Shown: positions 1 to 8,504, counted from the stretch's first letter. The stretch is DNA of 64,000 nt from Duganella sp. BuS-21 (GCA_041874725.1 CP097466.1:3968001-4032000); one strand, 5' to 3'. Notes: generated by a model from the letters alone, not told the origin. Made by a program: numbers and translations.

Positions 1-23
1 TTCGAATCCTCGTCAGGGCACCA
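1..23 (+). tRNA. tRNA 3' end (partial, cut by window start)
   Basis: The first bases read as a T-loop (TTCGAATC), the 3' side of the T stem, the 3' acceptor strand TCAGGGC, discriminator A and encoded CCA. The implied 5' acceptor is GCCCTGA, which resembles tRNA-Phe, but the anticodon lies outside the window so the identity is open. It marks the left edge of the catabolic region and sits about 20 bases from a broken transporter gene, a usual arrangement for a tRNA-associated island boundary. Confidence 0.75.
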
Positions 24-39
24 GTGTCTCCTGTTCATC

Positions 40-306
40 GTTGATGGACCTCCGCTCGCGCTGCGCTTCAAAAATCAGCAGATGTGGGTTGCGATCGCAC
101 TGGTGATCGCCGCTGGTGGCATGTTCGCCTCCACGGTAGCAGGCCCTGTATTCGCGTTTGTTGCGATATGTTTGACGGGCATTGGCTTCAAGGCCGCTTC
201 TTCCTTATTCTGGCCGATACCACAGGGTTACTGGGGGATGCGCCGGATTAGTCCGTGGCGGCAACGGAACCAGTCAGCTGATGCCGCGCCGCGTAACGAA
301 TACTAG
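40..306 (+). pseudogene. MFS transporter fragment
   Basis: The open frame from about base 40 encodes two hydrophobic stretches followed by FWPIPQGY, a segment typical of C-terminal transmembrane helices of anion/phthalate-type major facilitator transporters. After roughly base 240 the similarity stops and the frame runs into unrelated sequence ending at TAG. Only about 65 residues of a protein normally near 430 remain, with no start codon in family context, so it is a remnant. Its 3' part overlaps a small minus-strand frame. It probably records a deletion or recombination next to the tRNA. Confidence 0.6.
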
Positions 307-550
307 TCGATTGGATAGACTGACGGCGGGAAGCGTAGAAGTCGCCATCGTCTTCAAGGAAATGTGTCTTGACGCCGCTTTCGTTGCTGGCGCCCGGCGC
401 CGGGCCAAACAATGCGCTCACCAACGGATCTCGCGTCACCAGCGCATCCGGCCCGGTTACCACCAACACTGCGTCGTCCCAGAGCATGTATACGCTCCGC
501 GCGCTGGAGCCGCATGGCTCCAGCCGAATCGGGTTGGCGTAGCCCGGCAT
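248..550 (-). CDS. small hypothetical protein coupled to CitE-like gene
   Basis: A 100-residue frame starts at an ATG that overlaps the stop of the upstream lyase gene as ATGA, which indicates translational coupling and argues that the frame is real. The first 65 or so residues (PIRLEPCG, WDDAVLVVTGPDALVTRDPLV) have ordinary protein composition. The C-terminal 25 residues run antisense to the dead MFS fragment and may be an extension beyond the original stop. I recognise no family. It is the last gene of the minus-strand CoA operon. Alternative: a chance open frame in GC-rich DNA. Confidence 0.45.
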   Translation of the reverse strand: MPGYANPIRLEPCGSSARSVYMLWDDAVLVVTGPDALVTRDPLVSALFGPAPGASNESGVKTHFLEDDGDFYASRRQSIQSTSIRYAARHQLTGSVAATD

Positions 551-1377
551 CAGGCGCAGGTCCGCGCCGCGTGCGCCCGCAGCACCGCCTGCGCGCGCAG
601 GATCACCGGCCGGTCGACCATCTTGCCGTCGAGGCGGAACGCGCCGCTCTCGACCTCTGCGGCGGCCACCACCTTCCGCGCCCAGTCCATCTCCGCCGCG
701 CTGGGCGCGAACGCCGTGTTCACGGTGGCCAGCTGGTTCGGATGAATGCATAACTTGCCGCCAAAGCCAAGGCGTCGCGCGCGCCGCGCATCGGCCTCCA
801 ACCGCGCCGGGTCGGACACCGCCACCGTCACGCCGTCGACCGGCGCGGCGATGCCGGCCAAGCGCGACGCCAGCACCAGACCCGAGCGGAAGTACAGCAA
901 CTCGTCGCCCTCGCCGTCGATGCCGAGGTCGAGCTGGAAATCGATGCTGCCGAACACCAGCCGTTGCACCTGCGGGCAACGCGCCAACTCCCCGGCGACG
1001 CTGAAGCCGCGCGCGCTCTCGACCAGCGGCAACAGTGGCATCGTCGGAAGGCGCGCCGCCAGCGCCAGCAGCACCTCGCACGATTCGGCCTTGGGCAGCA
1101 TGACGCCGGCCACGCCATCCAATCCGCACAGCGCCACGTCATCGTCGAACCAGCGAGTATCTACGGCGTTGATGCGCACGATCACGCGCCGCCGCAGCCG
1201 CAGCCAGGCGGCGACCGCGTCGCGCGCCCCGGCCTTGTCGCCGGGCGCCACGGCGTCCTCAAGATCGATGATCACCGCGTCGGCGCCGCTGGCGCAGGCC
1301 TTGTCGAAACGGCGGGGCTCGCTGCCGGGGACGAACAGATACGAATACGGACCGGCGGCCGTCAGTAAAGCTTCCAT
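550..1377 (-). CDS. CitE-like CoA lyase (HpcH/HpaI aldolase family)
   Basis: The 275-residue protein belongs to the CitE / malyl-CoA / citramalyl-CoA lyase group of TIM-barrel aldolases. Visible markers are FVPGSEP at residues 15-21, the metal and CoA site segment IIDLEDAV at 36-43, and CIHPNQ near 210-215. Such enzymes cleave (S)-citramalyl-CoA to acetyl-CoA and pyruvate, or malyl-CoA to acetyl-CoA and glyoxylate. It starts one base after the stop of the CoA-transferase gene. With the transferase, dehydrogenase and hydratase upstream it matches the gene content of bacterial itaconate degradation (Ict-Ich-Ccl), where it would be the citramalyl-CoA lyase. The exact substrate is inferred. Confidence 0.88.
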   Translation of the reverse strand: MEALLTAAGPYSYLFVPGSEPRRFDKACASGADAVIIDLEDAVAPGDKAGARDAVAAWLRLRRRVIVRINAVDTRWFDDDVALCGLDGVAGVMLPKAESCEVLLALAARLPTMPLLPLVESARGFSVAGELARCPQVQRLVFGSIDFQLDLGIDGEGDELLYFRSGLVLASRLAGIAAPVDGVTVAVSDPARLEADARRARRLGFGGKLCIHPNQLATVNTAFAPSAAEMDWARKVVAAAEVESGAFRLDGKMVDRPVILRAQAVLRAHAARTCA

Positions 1378-1378
1378 C

Positions 1379-2557
1379 TCAAACCTCCTGCGCCAGGTGC
1401 AGCGCGTCGATCGCCGCCGCGTCCAGGCCCAGCTCCGCCAGGATGGCGTCGGTATGCTGCCCCAACGCCGGAACCGGCCCCATGCGCGCCGCGTCCAAGT
1501 CCTTGCGGCCGGGCGGCAGCAGGGCCGGAACGCTGCCGCGCTCGGTCGCCACCTCGGTCCAGCGCGCCCTCGCCTTCAATTGCGGATGCTCCCATACCGC
1601 CTGCATATCGTTCATGCGGGCGTTGGCGATCTGCGCCCGGTCCAGCCGCTGCGTCACCTGCTCCTGCGTCAGGCCGGCGAACAGCTCGACGATCAGCGCC
1701 CGCAAGGCGTCGCGGTGCTGCACCCGCTTGGCGTTTGCGTCGAACCGCGGATCGGCGGCCAGCTCTGCGCGCACCAGCACGCCGCTGCAGAAGACCTGCC
1801 ATTCGCGTTCGTTCTGCAGGCCGAACATCACCGTCTTGCCGTCGCCGGTGGGGAACGGCCCGTACGGATAGATGGTCGCGTGCGCGGCGCCGGTGCGCAA
1901 CGGTGGCGCAGCGCCATCGATGGCGTAGTACATCGGATAGCCCATCCACTCGACCATGCTCTCCAGCATCGAGACATCGATATGGCTACCCTTGCCGGTC
2001 TTGCCGCGCTCGATCAGCGCCGCCAGGATGTTTGAATACGCGTACATGCCGGCCGAGATGTCGGCGATCGAATTGCCTGCCTTGGACGGTTGCTCCGGGG
2101 TGCCGGTGATCGACAGCAGACCGGCTTCGCTTTGCACCAGCAAGTCATAGGCTTTCTTGTCGCGGTATGGGCCGTCGTTGCCGTAGCCAGAGATGTCGCA
2201 CACGATCAGCCTGGGGTGGCGCGCGTGCAGCGCCTCGAACGATAGCCCGAGACGTTCGGCCGCGCCGGGCGCCAAGTTTTGCACCAGCACGTCGGCGCGC
2301 GCCACCAGCGCATCCAGCGCGGCGCGCGCCGGCGCCTGCTTGACGTCGAGCGTGATGCTTTCCTTGGAACGGTTGGTCCAGACGAAATGCGAGGACAGGC
2401 CGTCGACCCGTCCGTCATAGGCGCGGGCGAAGTCGCCGCCGCCCGGGCGTTCGACCTTGATCACCCGCGCGCCGAGATCGGCCAGCTGACGGGTGCAAAA
2501 CGGCGCGGCGATGGCGTGTTCCAGCGCGACGACGGTGATTCCTTCAAGCGGACGCAT
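1379..2557 (-). CDS. CaiB/BaiF family (class III) CoA-transferase
   Basis: This 392-residue protein has the family III CoA-transferase layout: N-terminal LEGITVVALEHAIAAPFCTR, the VIKVERPGGGD segment at 32-42, and the catalytic Asp166 in SIADISAG. Enzymes of this family move CoA from a donor such as succinyl-CoA to a carboxylate through an aspartyl-CoA anhydride. In this operon it probably activates a C5-type dicarboxylate such as itaconate, mesaconate or citramalate for the downstream hydratase and lyase. It is 12 bases downstream of the acyl-CoA dehydrogenase and one base upstream of the lyase, clearly the same transcript. Length is normal. Confidence 0.92.
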   Translation of the reverse strand: MRPLEGITVVALEHAIAAPFCTRQLADLGARVIKVERPGGGDFARAYDGRVDGLSSHFVWTNRSKESITLDVKQAPARAALDALVARADVLVQNLAPGAAERLGLSFEALHARHPRLIVCDISGYGNDGPYRDKKAYDLLVQSEAGLLSITGTPEQPSKAGNSIADISAGMYAYSNILAALIERGKTGKGSHIDVSMLESMVEWMGYPMYYAIDGAAPPLRTGAAHATIYPYGPFPTGDGKTVMFGLQNEREWQVFCSGVLVRAELAADPRFDANAKRVQHRDALRALIVELFAGLTQEQVTQRLDRAQIANARMNDMQAVWEHPQLKARARWTEVATERGSVPALLPPGRKDLDAARMGPVPALGQHTDAILAELGLDAAAIDALHLAQEV

Positions 2558-2569
2558 ACATGCTCCTTG

Positions 2570-3727
2570 TTAGTACGAGCGCGGCAGCCCAAGCGTATGC
2601 TCGGCCACGTGCGACAGGATCATGTTGGTGGAGATCGGCGCGACCTGGTATAGCCGGGTCTCGCGGAACTTACGTTCGATGTCGTATTCGCAGGCGAAGC
2701 CGAAGCCGCCGTGGAACTGCAGGCAGGCGTTGGCGGCCTCCCACGACGCCTTGGCCGCCAGGTACTTGGCCATATTCGCTTCGCTGCCGCACGGCTGGCG
2801 CGCGTCGAACAGCTCGCAGGCGCGCCAGCGCATCAGGTTGGCCGCCTCGAGCTCGATATAGGCTTCGGCGATGGGGAATTGCACCCCCTGGTTCTGCCCG
2901 ATCGGGCGGCCGAACACCACCCGCTCCTTGGCGTACTTGGTGATCCGGTCGATGAACCAGTAGCCGTCGCCGATGCATTCGGCGGCGATCAGCGTGCGCT
3001 CGGCGTTCAGGCCGTCGAGGATGTAGCGGAAGCCCATGCCTTCGACGCCGATCAGGTTCTCGGCCGGGATCTCCAGATTGTCGAAGAACAGCTCGTTGGT
3101 CTCGTGGTTGACCATATTCAGGATAGGCTGTACCGTCAGGCCGTTGCCGATCGCTTCGCGCAGATCGACGATGAAGATCGACATGCCCTCGGATTTCTTC
3201 TTCACCTCGGCCAGCGGCGTGGTGCGCGCCAGCAGGATCATCAAGTCGGAATGCTGCACCCGAGAGATCCACACCTTTTGGCCGTTGACCACGTACTTGT
3301 CGCCTTGCCGCACCGCCGTGGTCTTGATCTTGGTGGTGTCGGTGCCGGTGGTCGGTTCGGTCACGGCCATGGTCTGCAGGCGCAGCGCGCCGCTGGCGAT
3401 CTGGGGCAGGTATTTTTGTTTCTGCGCCTCCGAGCCGTGGCGCAGCAGCGTGCCCATGTTGTACATCTGGCCGTGGCAGGCGCCGGAGTTACCGCCGCAG
3501 CGGTTGATTTCCTCCATGATCACCGAGGCTTCGGCCAGGCCCAGGCCGGAGCCGCCGTATTCCTCAGGGATCAGCGCGGCCAGCCAGCCGGCCTCGGTCA
3601 ATGCGTTGACGAACGCTTCCGGATAGCCGCGCTGTTCATCGATCTTGCGGAAGTATTCGTCCGGATAGGCTTTGCACAGGTCGCGCACGGCGTCGCGGAT
3701 GTCTTGATAGGGTAAGGTGGTTTGCAT
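2570..3727 (-). CDS. acyl-CoA dehydrogenase
   Basis: The 385-residue flavoprotein fits the acyl-CoA dehydrogenase family: helical N-terminus with IPEEYGGSGLG, the middle beta domain with AVTEPTTGTDTT for FAD and substrate contacts, and a C-terminal helical domain ending with FHGGFGFACEYDIER. It would introduce an alpha-beta double bond into an acyl-CoA, passing electrons to ETF. It lies between the hydratase and CoA-transferase genes. An acyl-CoA dehydrogenase is also found in the itaconate-degradation (rip) operon of Pseudomonas aeruginosa, although its step there is not essential to the known three-enzyme route, so its role here may be with a saturated or branched relative such as methylsuccinyl-CoA. 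Confidence 0.93.
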   Translation of the reverse strand: MQTTLPYQDIRDAVRDLCKAYPDEYFRKIDEQRGYPEAFVNALTEAGWLAALIPEEYGGSGLGLAEASVIMEEINRCGGNSGACHGQMYNMGTLLRHGSEAQKQKYLPQIASGALRLQTMAVTEPTTGTDTTKIKTTAVRQGDKYVVNGQKVWISRVQHSDLMILLARTTPLAEVKKKSEGMSIFIVDLREAIGNGLTVQPILNMVNHETNELFFDNLEIPAENLIGVEGMGFRYILDGLNAERTLIAAECIGDGYWFIDRITKYAKERVVFGRPIGQNQGVQFPIAEAYIELEAANLMRWRACELFDARQPCGSEANMAKYLAAKASWEAANACLQFHGGFGFACEYDIERKFRETRLYQVAPISTNMILSHVAEHTLGLPRSY

Positions 3728-3756
3728 GGTTTGCGATCAAAAAAAGTGGTTGGATG

Positions 3757-4605
3757 TCAGGCCAGGCGCGCCACGGCGTCCATGGCGAGTTGGCCATCGG
3801 CGTTGCGGGCCCACAGGGTGACGGTCTTGCTGTCGGTTTCGAGCCGGCCGCACAGCTCGAACGGCGCGTGGTCGAACAAAGCGCTGATTGCCTTGAACGA
3901 AAACGCCGCCAGCTGCGCGCCGGGCAGCTGGCGCCGCAGCAGGTCGATCAGCAGCGTGGCGATCAGAGGACCGTGCACCACCAGGCCCGGATAGGCCTCG
4001 ACCTCGCGCGCATAATCGCGGTCGTAGTGGATCCGGTGGCCGTTGAAGGTCAACGCCGAATAGCGGAACAACAGCACCGGGTCTGGCGTGACGCTGCGCG
4101 CGAACTGCTCGTCACGGCGCGCCATCGGCGCCGCCGGCGCCGGCGCGCCGAGCACGGCTGCCTCGCGATACACCAGATCCTGCTCCTCTTCCAGCAAGAC
4201 TGCGCGGCCGCAAGCGACCTTATGCTGCACGGTGACGAACACCAGCGCCCCGCTGCGGCCTTGCTTGGCGTTGACGTCGGTGACGGTCGAGGTGCGCACC
4301 ACGCGCTGGCCGACGTGCAACGGTTCAAGGAACGAGATGCGTCCACCGGCCCACATGCGGCGCGGGAGCGGCACCGGAGGCAGGAAGCCGCCGCGCTGCG
4401 GATGGCCGTCGGCGCCGATTTCCGACTGCGGCGCGCGCGGCAGGAAATACAACCAGTGCCACAGCGGCGGCACGGCGTCACCGTCCGCCATGCCAACCTC
4501 GGCGCCGAGGGTGGCCGCCAGACCGCCCAGCGGAGCCGGAGCGATCAATTCCTCGGCGCGCGTCTGCTGTCCGCGCCACTCATTCAGTTGGTCGATGCCG
4601 TCCAT
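3757..4605 (-). CDS. MaoC-like (FAS1/HTD2-type) hydratase, mesaconyl/itaconyl-CoA hydratase-like
   Basis: The 282-residue protein has two hot-dog halves: an N-terminal FAS1-like dehydratase region (PPLWHWLYFLPRAP, then RMWAGGRI) and a C-terminal MaoC half with HRIHYDRDYA and GLVVHGPLI, which carry the usual Asp/His site. Length and pattern match mesaconyl-C4-CoA and itaconyl-CoA hydratases, which add water to give citramalyl-CoA. It is the first gene of the minus-strand operon, divergent from the NIPSNAP operon. The 283-base gap between them carries the shared TATCC dyads. Substrate assignment rests on the neighbouring CoA-transferase and CitE-like lyase. Confidence 0.88.
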   Translation of the reverse strand: MDGIDQLNEWRGQQTRAEELIAPAPLGGLAATLGAEVGMADGDAVPPLWHWLYFLPRAPQSEIGADGHPQRGGFLPPVPLPRRMWAGGRISFLEPLHVGQRVVRTSTVTDVNAKQGRSGALVFVTVQHKVACGRAVLLEEEQDLVYREAAVLGAPAPAAPMARRDEQFARSVTPDPVLLFRYSALTFNGHRIHYDRDYAREVEAYPGLVVHGPLIATLLIDLLRRQLPGAQLAAFSFKAISALFDHAPFELCGRLETDSKTVTLWARNADGQLAMDAVARLA

Positions 4606-4683
4606 GGCTGTCCTTTACAATGAAGGAAATCAAGCCGGCAGTCTGTCGCAAGCCGTGCGCCGTGCCGAATCGGCGGGAGCCGC

Positions 4684-4700
4684 TATCCGGCCAGCGGATA
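4684..4700. promoter_or_regulatory. operator-like dyad TATCCG-N5-CGGATA (site 1)
   Basis: TATCCGGCCAGCGGATA is a perfect 6+6 inverted repeat with a 5-base spacer in the divergent gap between the hydratase operon and the NIPSNAP operon. The same dyad recurs before several other operons of the region, so it is probably a regulator binding site, with the IclR-type gene at 38826-39692 the best candidate. Confidence 0.7.
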
Positions 4701-4725
4701 GCCACGCCCGCCATGTGCGCCCGCT

Positions 4726-4742
4726 TATCCGCCAGACGGTCA
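4726..4742. promoter_or_regulatory. degenerate operator-like dyad (site 2)
   Basis: TATCCGCCAGACGGTCA keeps the left half TATCCG and CGG of the right half with the same 5-base spacing. It lies 42 bases (four helical turns) from site 1, suggesting paired operators. A third, weaker TATCCA half-site lies at 4775. Confidence 0.5.
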
Positions 4743-4888
4743 GCGCCGCGATCATCGTGGCGCAAGCGTGCGGCTATCCATAATGATCGCCACCACGATC
4801 GCCGCTTGTAAGCCGATGTGCAAGATTCTCCGCGCCGTCGAGCAGCTGCATAACCAGCGCCGCCCCTTTTACGACACCAGAGGACCCC

Positions 4889-5215
4889 ATGTTGATCGAA
4901 CTCCGCATCTACCACTGCCTTCCCGGCCGCCTGCCGGCGCTGCACCAGCGCTTCGAAAACGTCACCCTGGCCTTGTGGCGCAAGCATGGCATCGAACAAG
5001 CCGGGTTCTTCACCACCGCCATCGGCCCCAGCAACCAGACCCTGACCTATCTGCTCAAGTGGGACAGCCTGGCGCAGCGTGAAGTCCGCTGGAACGCCTT
5101 CCTGGCCGATCCGGAATGGATTGCCCAGCGGGCCGCCTCGGAAGCCGATGCGCCCATCGTGGCGCACATCGACAGCTCGCTGCTGTCGCCTACCGCCTAC
5201 TCGGCGTTGCGCTGA
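4889..5215 (+). CDS. NIPSNAP family protein (copy 1)
   Basis: A 108-residue dimeric alpha/beta-barrel protein of the NIPSNAP family, with IELRIYHC at the start and GPSNQTLTYLLKWDSLAQRE in the middle, ending PTAYSALR. Such proteins are small, cytosolic and of uncertain chemistry. In catabolic clusters they often sit beside monooxygenases and hydrolases and may act as isomerases, monooxygenases or binding proteins. It is the first gene of a plus-strand operon divergent from the CoA operon. A close paralogue closes the same operon at 9349-9675. Start ATG was chosen because it follows AGAGGACC and aligns with the paralogue. Confidence 0.88.
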   Translation: MLIELRIYHCLPGRLPALHQRFENVTLALWRKHGIEQAGFFTTAIGPSNQTLTYLLKWDSLAQREVRWNAFLADPEWIAQRAASEADAPIVAHIDSSLLSPTAYSALR

Positions 5216-5229
5216 GCGGTTCGCCCGAG

Positions 5230-5246
5230 TATCCACCCACCGGTTA
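5230..5246. promoter_or_regulatory. degenerate operator-like dyad (site 3)
   Basis: TATCCACCCACCGGTTA, between the first NIPSNAP gene and the EthD-like gene, keeps TATCC and the CGGxTA right half at the usual spacing. It suggests a secondary promoter in front of the EthD-like gene. Confidence 0.4.
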
Positions 5247-5360
5247 GAACGCGAGGCCGTTTTGCCGGCCGAAGTTGCACTCCGTATAGTTTCCTCGACA
5301 GCCAGCCTGCTTGCCTGACCGATCTCGGGCATAGGACAAGGCCCAACCTGGGAGAACCAC

Positions 5361-6293
5361 TTGAACGACATCACCGACCCGAGCGCCATCGAAAACGGCG
5401 CCGGCATTGCCCGCATCACCTGCGGCTGGAAAAAACCGCAGCTCGACCTCGCGCGCGTGCGCGGCTATTGGCGCGACGTCCACAGTCCGGCCATCTCGCG
5501 CCGTCCAGGCCTGTACGAATATCGCCACTACCAGTTCGAGGAGGTCAACGCCAGCCTGTTCGCGCCGGTCACCGGCGTCATCTACCAGGCGCCGCCCGGC
5601 CAGCAACTGATGTGGTTGTCGGATGTACGCTATCGCAACCAGGCCGCGCTGGAGCTCTCCACCGCCGCGCCGGCGCCGGAAGTGCGCGCAAAGATTCTGG
5701 GCGACATCGACCTGCTGGTCGACCAGAGCACCACCTACAAGTCGGTCGGCGCGGACGCCCACACTTACGTTGACCGCACCGGCACCGCCACCCCGGCTGG
5801 CCTAGCCCGCGACGGCAGCGTCAGCGTGTTCTTCCGCCAGCGCGGCGACGACGCGGCCTTCGCCGCCGGCATGCGCGCGCTGGCCGCGCGCTGGGCTGCG
5901 GTCACCGGCGTGCTGCGGGTGCGCCTGAGTATGTTCGAAGCACCCGACATGGAAGCCGAGCGCAAGGCAGGGTACCCGATCAAGACGCACGCCAAGGAGC
6001 TGCAGTACCAGGCTTGGATCGATCTGGTCATGGACAACAACGCCGTGGCGCAAACCCTGATGCAAGCCGGCGATGCCGAGTTCATCGCCACTGTGCATGC
6101 CTACCCGCTGTATTCGCTGTACACCTTCGTCTATAACGCCAAGCCGACCCTGGCCGCGCTGCGCGGCTACGCGGCGCACGCCGCGATCGAGTACTTCGGC
6201 GCCGGCGCGGCCCACCAGACCGACCACGGCCTGCTGTCGTGGATGTACGGTCCCATCGTCGACGGCATCCAACCCGAGGAGGACGCGGCATGA
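5361..6293 (+). CDS. EthD-like dimeric alpha/beta-barrel protein
   Basis: The 310-residue protein starts with TTG at a good distance from GGGAGA. The segment LARVRGYWRDVHSPAISRRPGLYEYRHYQF (residues about 29-58) resembles the EthD domain, where a conserved YW...H.P pattern lies on the ferredoxin-like barrel. A second barrel-like half is likely around 155-260, making it a tandem-domain member, longer than the usual 100-130 residues. EthD proteins accompany monooxygenases and polyketide/aromatic enzymes but have few firm functions. Its stop overlaps the next ATG (ATGA), so it is translationally coupled to the MmgE/PrpD gene. Confidence 0.65.
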   Translation: MNDITDPSAIENGAGIARITCGWKKPQLDLARVRGYWRDVHSPAISRRPGLYEYRHYQFEEVNASLFAPVTGVIYQAPPGQQLMWLSDVRYRNQAALELSTAAPAPEVRAKILGDIDLLVDQSTTYKSVGADAHTYVDRTGTATPAGLARDGSVSVFFRQRGDDAAFAAGMRALAARWAAVTGVLRVRLSMFEAPDMEAERKAGYPIKTHAKELQYQAWIDLVMDNNAVAQTLMQAGDAEFIATVHAYPLYSLYTFVYNAKPTLAALRGYAAHAAIEYFGAGAAHQTDHGLLSWMYGPIVDGIQPEEDAA

Positions 6294-7657
6294 AGACGGT
6301 ATCCGAACGCCTGGTCGCCTTCATCCAGGAATGGAAGCAGCGCGGCGTGCCCGATGCCGTGCTGCACGAAGCGCTGCGTCTGCTGGTGAACCAGCTGAAA
6401 GCCTCGATCGGCGCCACCGACCACCCGGCACTGCGCATCATGCATGCATGGGCGCTGGAGGAAGGCGCCAGTGCTGACAAGCCCGGCGCCAGCATGCTCT
6501 GGTTCGGCGGCCGCACCACACCGGCACAGGCCTGCATCATCAACGGCGCCCTGTTCGAGGTGCTGGACTTTAACGATACCTACATCCCGACCTTCATGCA
6601 TGCCGTCTCCGGCGTGCTGCCGGCGGTGCTGGCGCTGGCTGAAACCGGCCACTACAGCGGCCGCCAGATGCTCACCGCGCTGGCGCTCGGCATCGAGGCC
6701 GAACTGGCCTGCGCCACCATCCTGATGCCGACCGGCTACTACCGCGGCTTTGTTCCGGGCGGGTTGTCCGACGGCATCGGCGCGGCGGCGGCATGCGCCG
6801 TCCTAGCCGGCCTGGACGACGAAAAAATGCGTAACGCCATCGGCCTGGCGATGTGCACCGCGTTCGGCATCTACGAATCGGTCGGTAGCATGGCGTTACC
6901 CTACATCATGGGCACCACCGCGCGTTCCGGCTACACCGCGTTCCAAATGGCGGCGCGCGGCATGGATGCGCCGGCCACCGCCTTCGAGGGCGACAAGGGG
7001 ATGCTCGCCTCGTATTCCGACGAACCAGCCTCGAAAATCGACGGCGTGTTCGCCACGTTGGGACAAACCTGGCGCATTTTCGGCAACAGTTACAAAACCG
7101 TGCCTACCGAAACCATCACCCACGCCCCGGTCGAATGCGTGCTGGAAGTGCTGGCGCGCGCCAACGGCCGCACGGTGGAAAAGATGACTTTCGGCGTCGA
7201 GAAGATCGTGGTCAAGATCGCCGACGAACGGCGTGAGCGTTTCGGCAGACCAAGCAGCGAACTGGAAGCACGCTTCGACCTGCGGTTCTGCGCCGCCGCG
7301 GCATGGGTGCGCGGGCACTTCACGCTGGCCGAGATGCGCGAGGCGGCGTACACCGACGCCGCCATCCTGGCCCTGCGCGACCGCATCGACCTGGTCGGCG
7401 ATCCGAAACGACCGACCTTCGACGGTTGCTCTTTGGAGGTGTTGTACACCGACGGTAGCAGCGACCGCGCGAATGTCGACGACTTCCTCGGCACGCCGGG
7501 GCGGCCGATGAGCGACGCCCAATTATCCAGCGTGTTCCGCAGCGCCGCCAACGGCTTGCTGCCGGCGGGACGCGCCGAAGCGATCCTTGAGGCCGCTTGG
7601 GCCCTGCCCGATGCGCCCGATCTCAGGCGCCTGATGCAACTGTTGACGCTGCAATAA
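6290..7657 (+). CDS. MmgE/PrpD family protein
   Basis: A 455-residue member of the MmgE/PrpD family, which includes 2-methylcitrate dehydratase and cis-aconitate decarboxylase. Visible segments are NGALFEVLDFNDTY, GIEAELACA, KTVPTETITHAPVE and SSELEARFDLRFCAAAAW. The expected reaction is elimination or decarboxylation of a tricarboxylate or related hydroxy acid. The start MKTVSERLV overlaps the previous stop; a longer in-frame start upstream inside the EthD gene is unlikely. An MmgE/PrpD gene also occurs in the P. aeruginosa itaconate operon, supporting a link to the C5-CoA module next door. Substrate unknown. Confidence 0.88.
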   Translation: MKTVSERLVAFIQEWKQRGVPDAVLHEALRLLVNQLKASIGATDHPALRIMHAWALEEGASADKPGASMLWFGGRTTPAQACIINGALFEVLDFNDTYIPTFMHAVSGVLPAVLALAETGHYSGRQMLTALALGIEAELACATILMPTGYYRGFVPGGLSDGIGAAAACAVLAGLDDEKMRNAIGLAMCTAFGIYESVGSMALPYIMGTTARSGYTAFQMAARGMDAPATAFEGDKGMLASYSDEPASKIDGVFATLGQTWRIFGNSYKTVPTETITHAPVECVLEVLARANGRTVEKMTFGVEKIVVKIADERRERFGRPSSELEARFDLRFCAAAAWVRGHFTLAEMREAAYTDAAILALRDRIDLVGDPKRPTFDGCSLEVLYTDGSSDRANVDDFLGTPGRPMSDAQLSSVFRSAANGLLPAGRAEAILEAAWALPDAPDLRRLMQLLTLQ

Positions 7658-7691
7658 GATTGCTTAACTTCATACACCGAGAGCCCACATT

Positions 7692-8504
7692 ATGAGTACA
7701 GTCAAACTGCCGGGTGGCGAAACCATCTGGTACAAGAAAACCGGCAGCGGCGTCCCGCTGCTGCATATTCACGGCTCGGCCTACGGCCACCGTAATTTCG
7801 AAAAGCTCACGCCTCTCGTCTCGCAACATGCCGAAGTTATCGACTTCGACCTGCCCGGCTACGGCGAAAGCCTGATGGGTGCCACCAAGCCGTCCGACAT
7901 GGCCGGAATTTCCGACCAGGTCTACGATTTCATCCGCGCGCTCGGCTACAACAAAGTCAACCTGCACGGCACCTCGTTCGGCGCGATGCTCGGCCTGACC
8001 TTGGCGGCGCGCCATCCGGAAGTGGTCGACCGGCTGGTGCTGAGCTGCTTCCTGGCCCGTTACGACCAGGCGGCGCGGATGATGCGCGGCACCTGGAAGC
8101 GCGCCGCGCTCGACAGCGGCATGGAAGCGGTGGCCGACCTGACCTCGGTGGCAGGCTTCGCGCGTGGTTTTTACGACCGCCCGGAGGCGCAAGCGCAACT
8201 GCAATCGATGCGCGACGCATTCAGCAAAACCATTCCGGCCGCCTTCGTCGCCGGCACCGAGACCATCGAACGCACCGATCTCGGCCCCCTGGTGCCGATG
8301 GTGACGGCCCGAACCCTGCTGCTGGCCGGCGAAGAGGATAATATGTGTCCCTTCAAGCCGTCCGACAGCGGCATCGGCATCTACCAGATGAAGAAGACGC
8401 TGCCGAAGTGCGAATTGCGCATCGTGCCCGATTCCGGCCATTACCTGGTGGTGGAACAGCCGGCCATCACCGCCGACCTGATCGTCGAATTCCTGCAACC
8501 ATAG
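7692..8504 (+). CDS. alpha/beta hydrolase
   Basis: A 270-residue alpha/beta-fold hydrolase with HIHGSAYG (oxyanion region, 26-33), a canonical nucleophile elbow GTSFG with Ser95, LLAGEEDNMCP carrying the acid near 215, and the catalytic His in DSGHYLVVEQP near the C-terminus. No signal peptide, so cytosolic. It could hydrolyse an ester, lactone, enol-lactone or a C-C bond of a ring-cleavage product. It is the fourth gene of the plus-strand operon, 34 bases after MmgE/PrpD and 8 bases before the DUF1838 gene. Confidence 0.9.
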   Translation: MSTVKLPGGETIWYKKTGSGVPLLHIHGSAYGHRNFEKLTPLVSQHAEVIDFDLPGYGESLMGATKPSDMAGISDQVYDFIRALGYNKVNLHGTSFGAMLGLTLAARHPEVVDRLVLSCFLARYDQAARMMRGTWKRAALDSGMEAVADLTSVAGFARGFYDRPEAQAQLQSMRDAFSKTIPAAFVAGTETIERTDLGPLVPMVTARTLLLAGEEDNMCPFKPSDSGIGIYQMKKTLPKCELRIVPDSGHYLVVEQPAITADLIVEFLQP

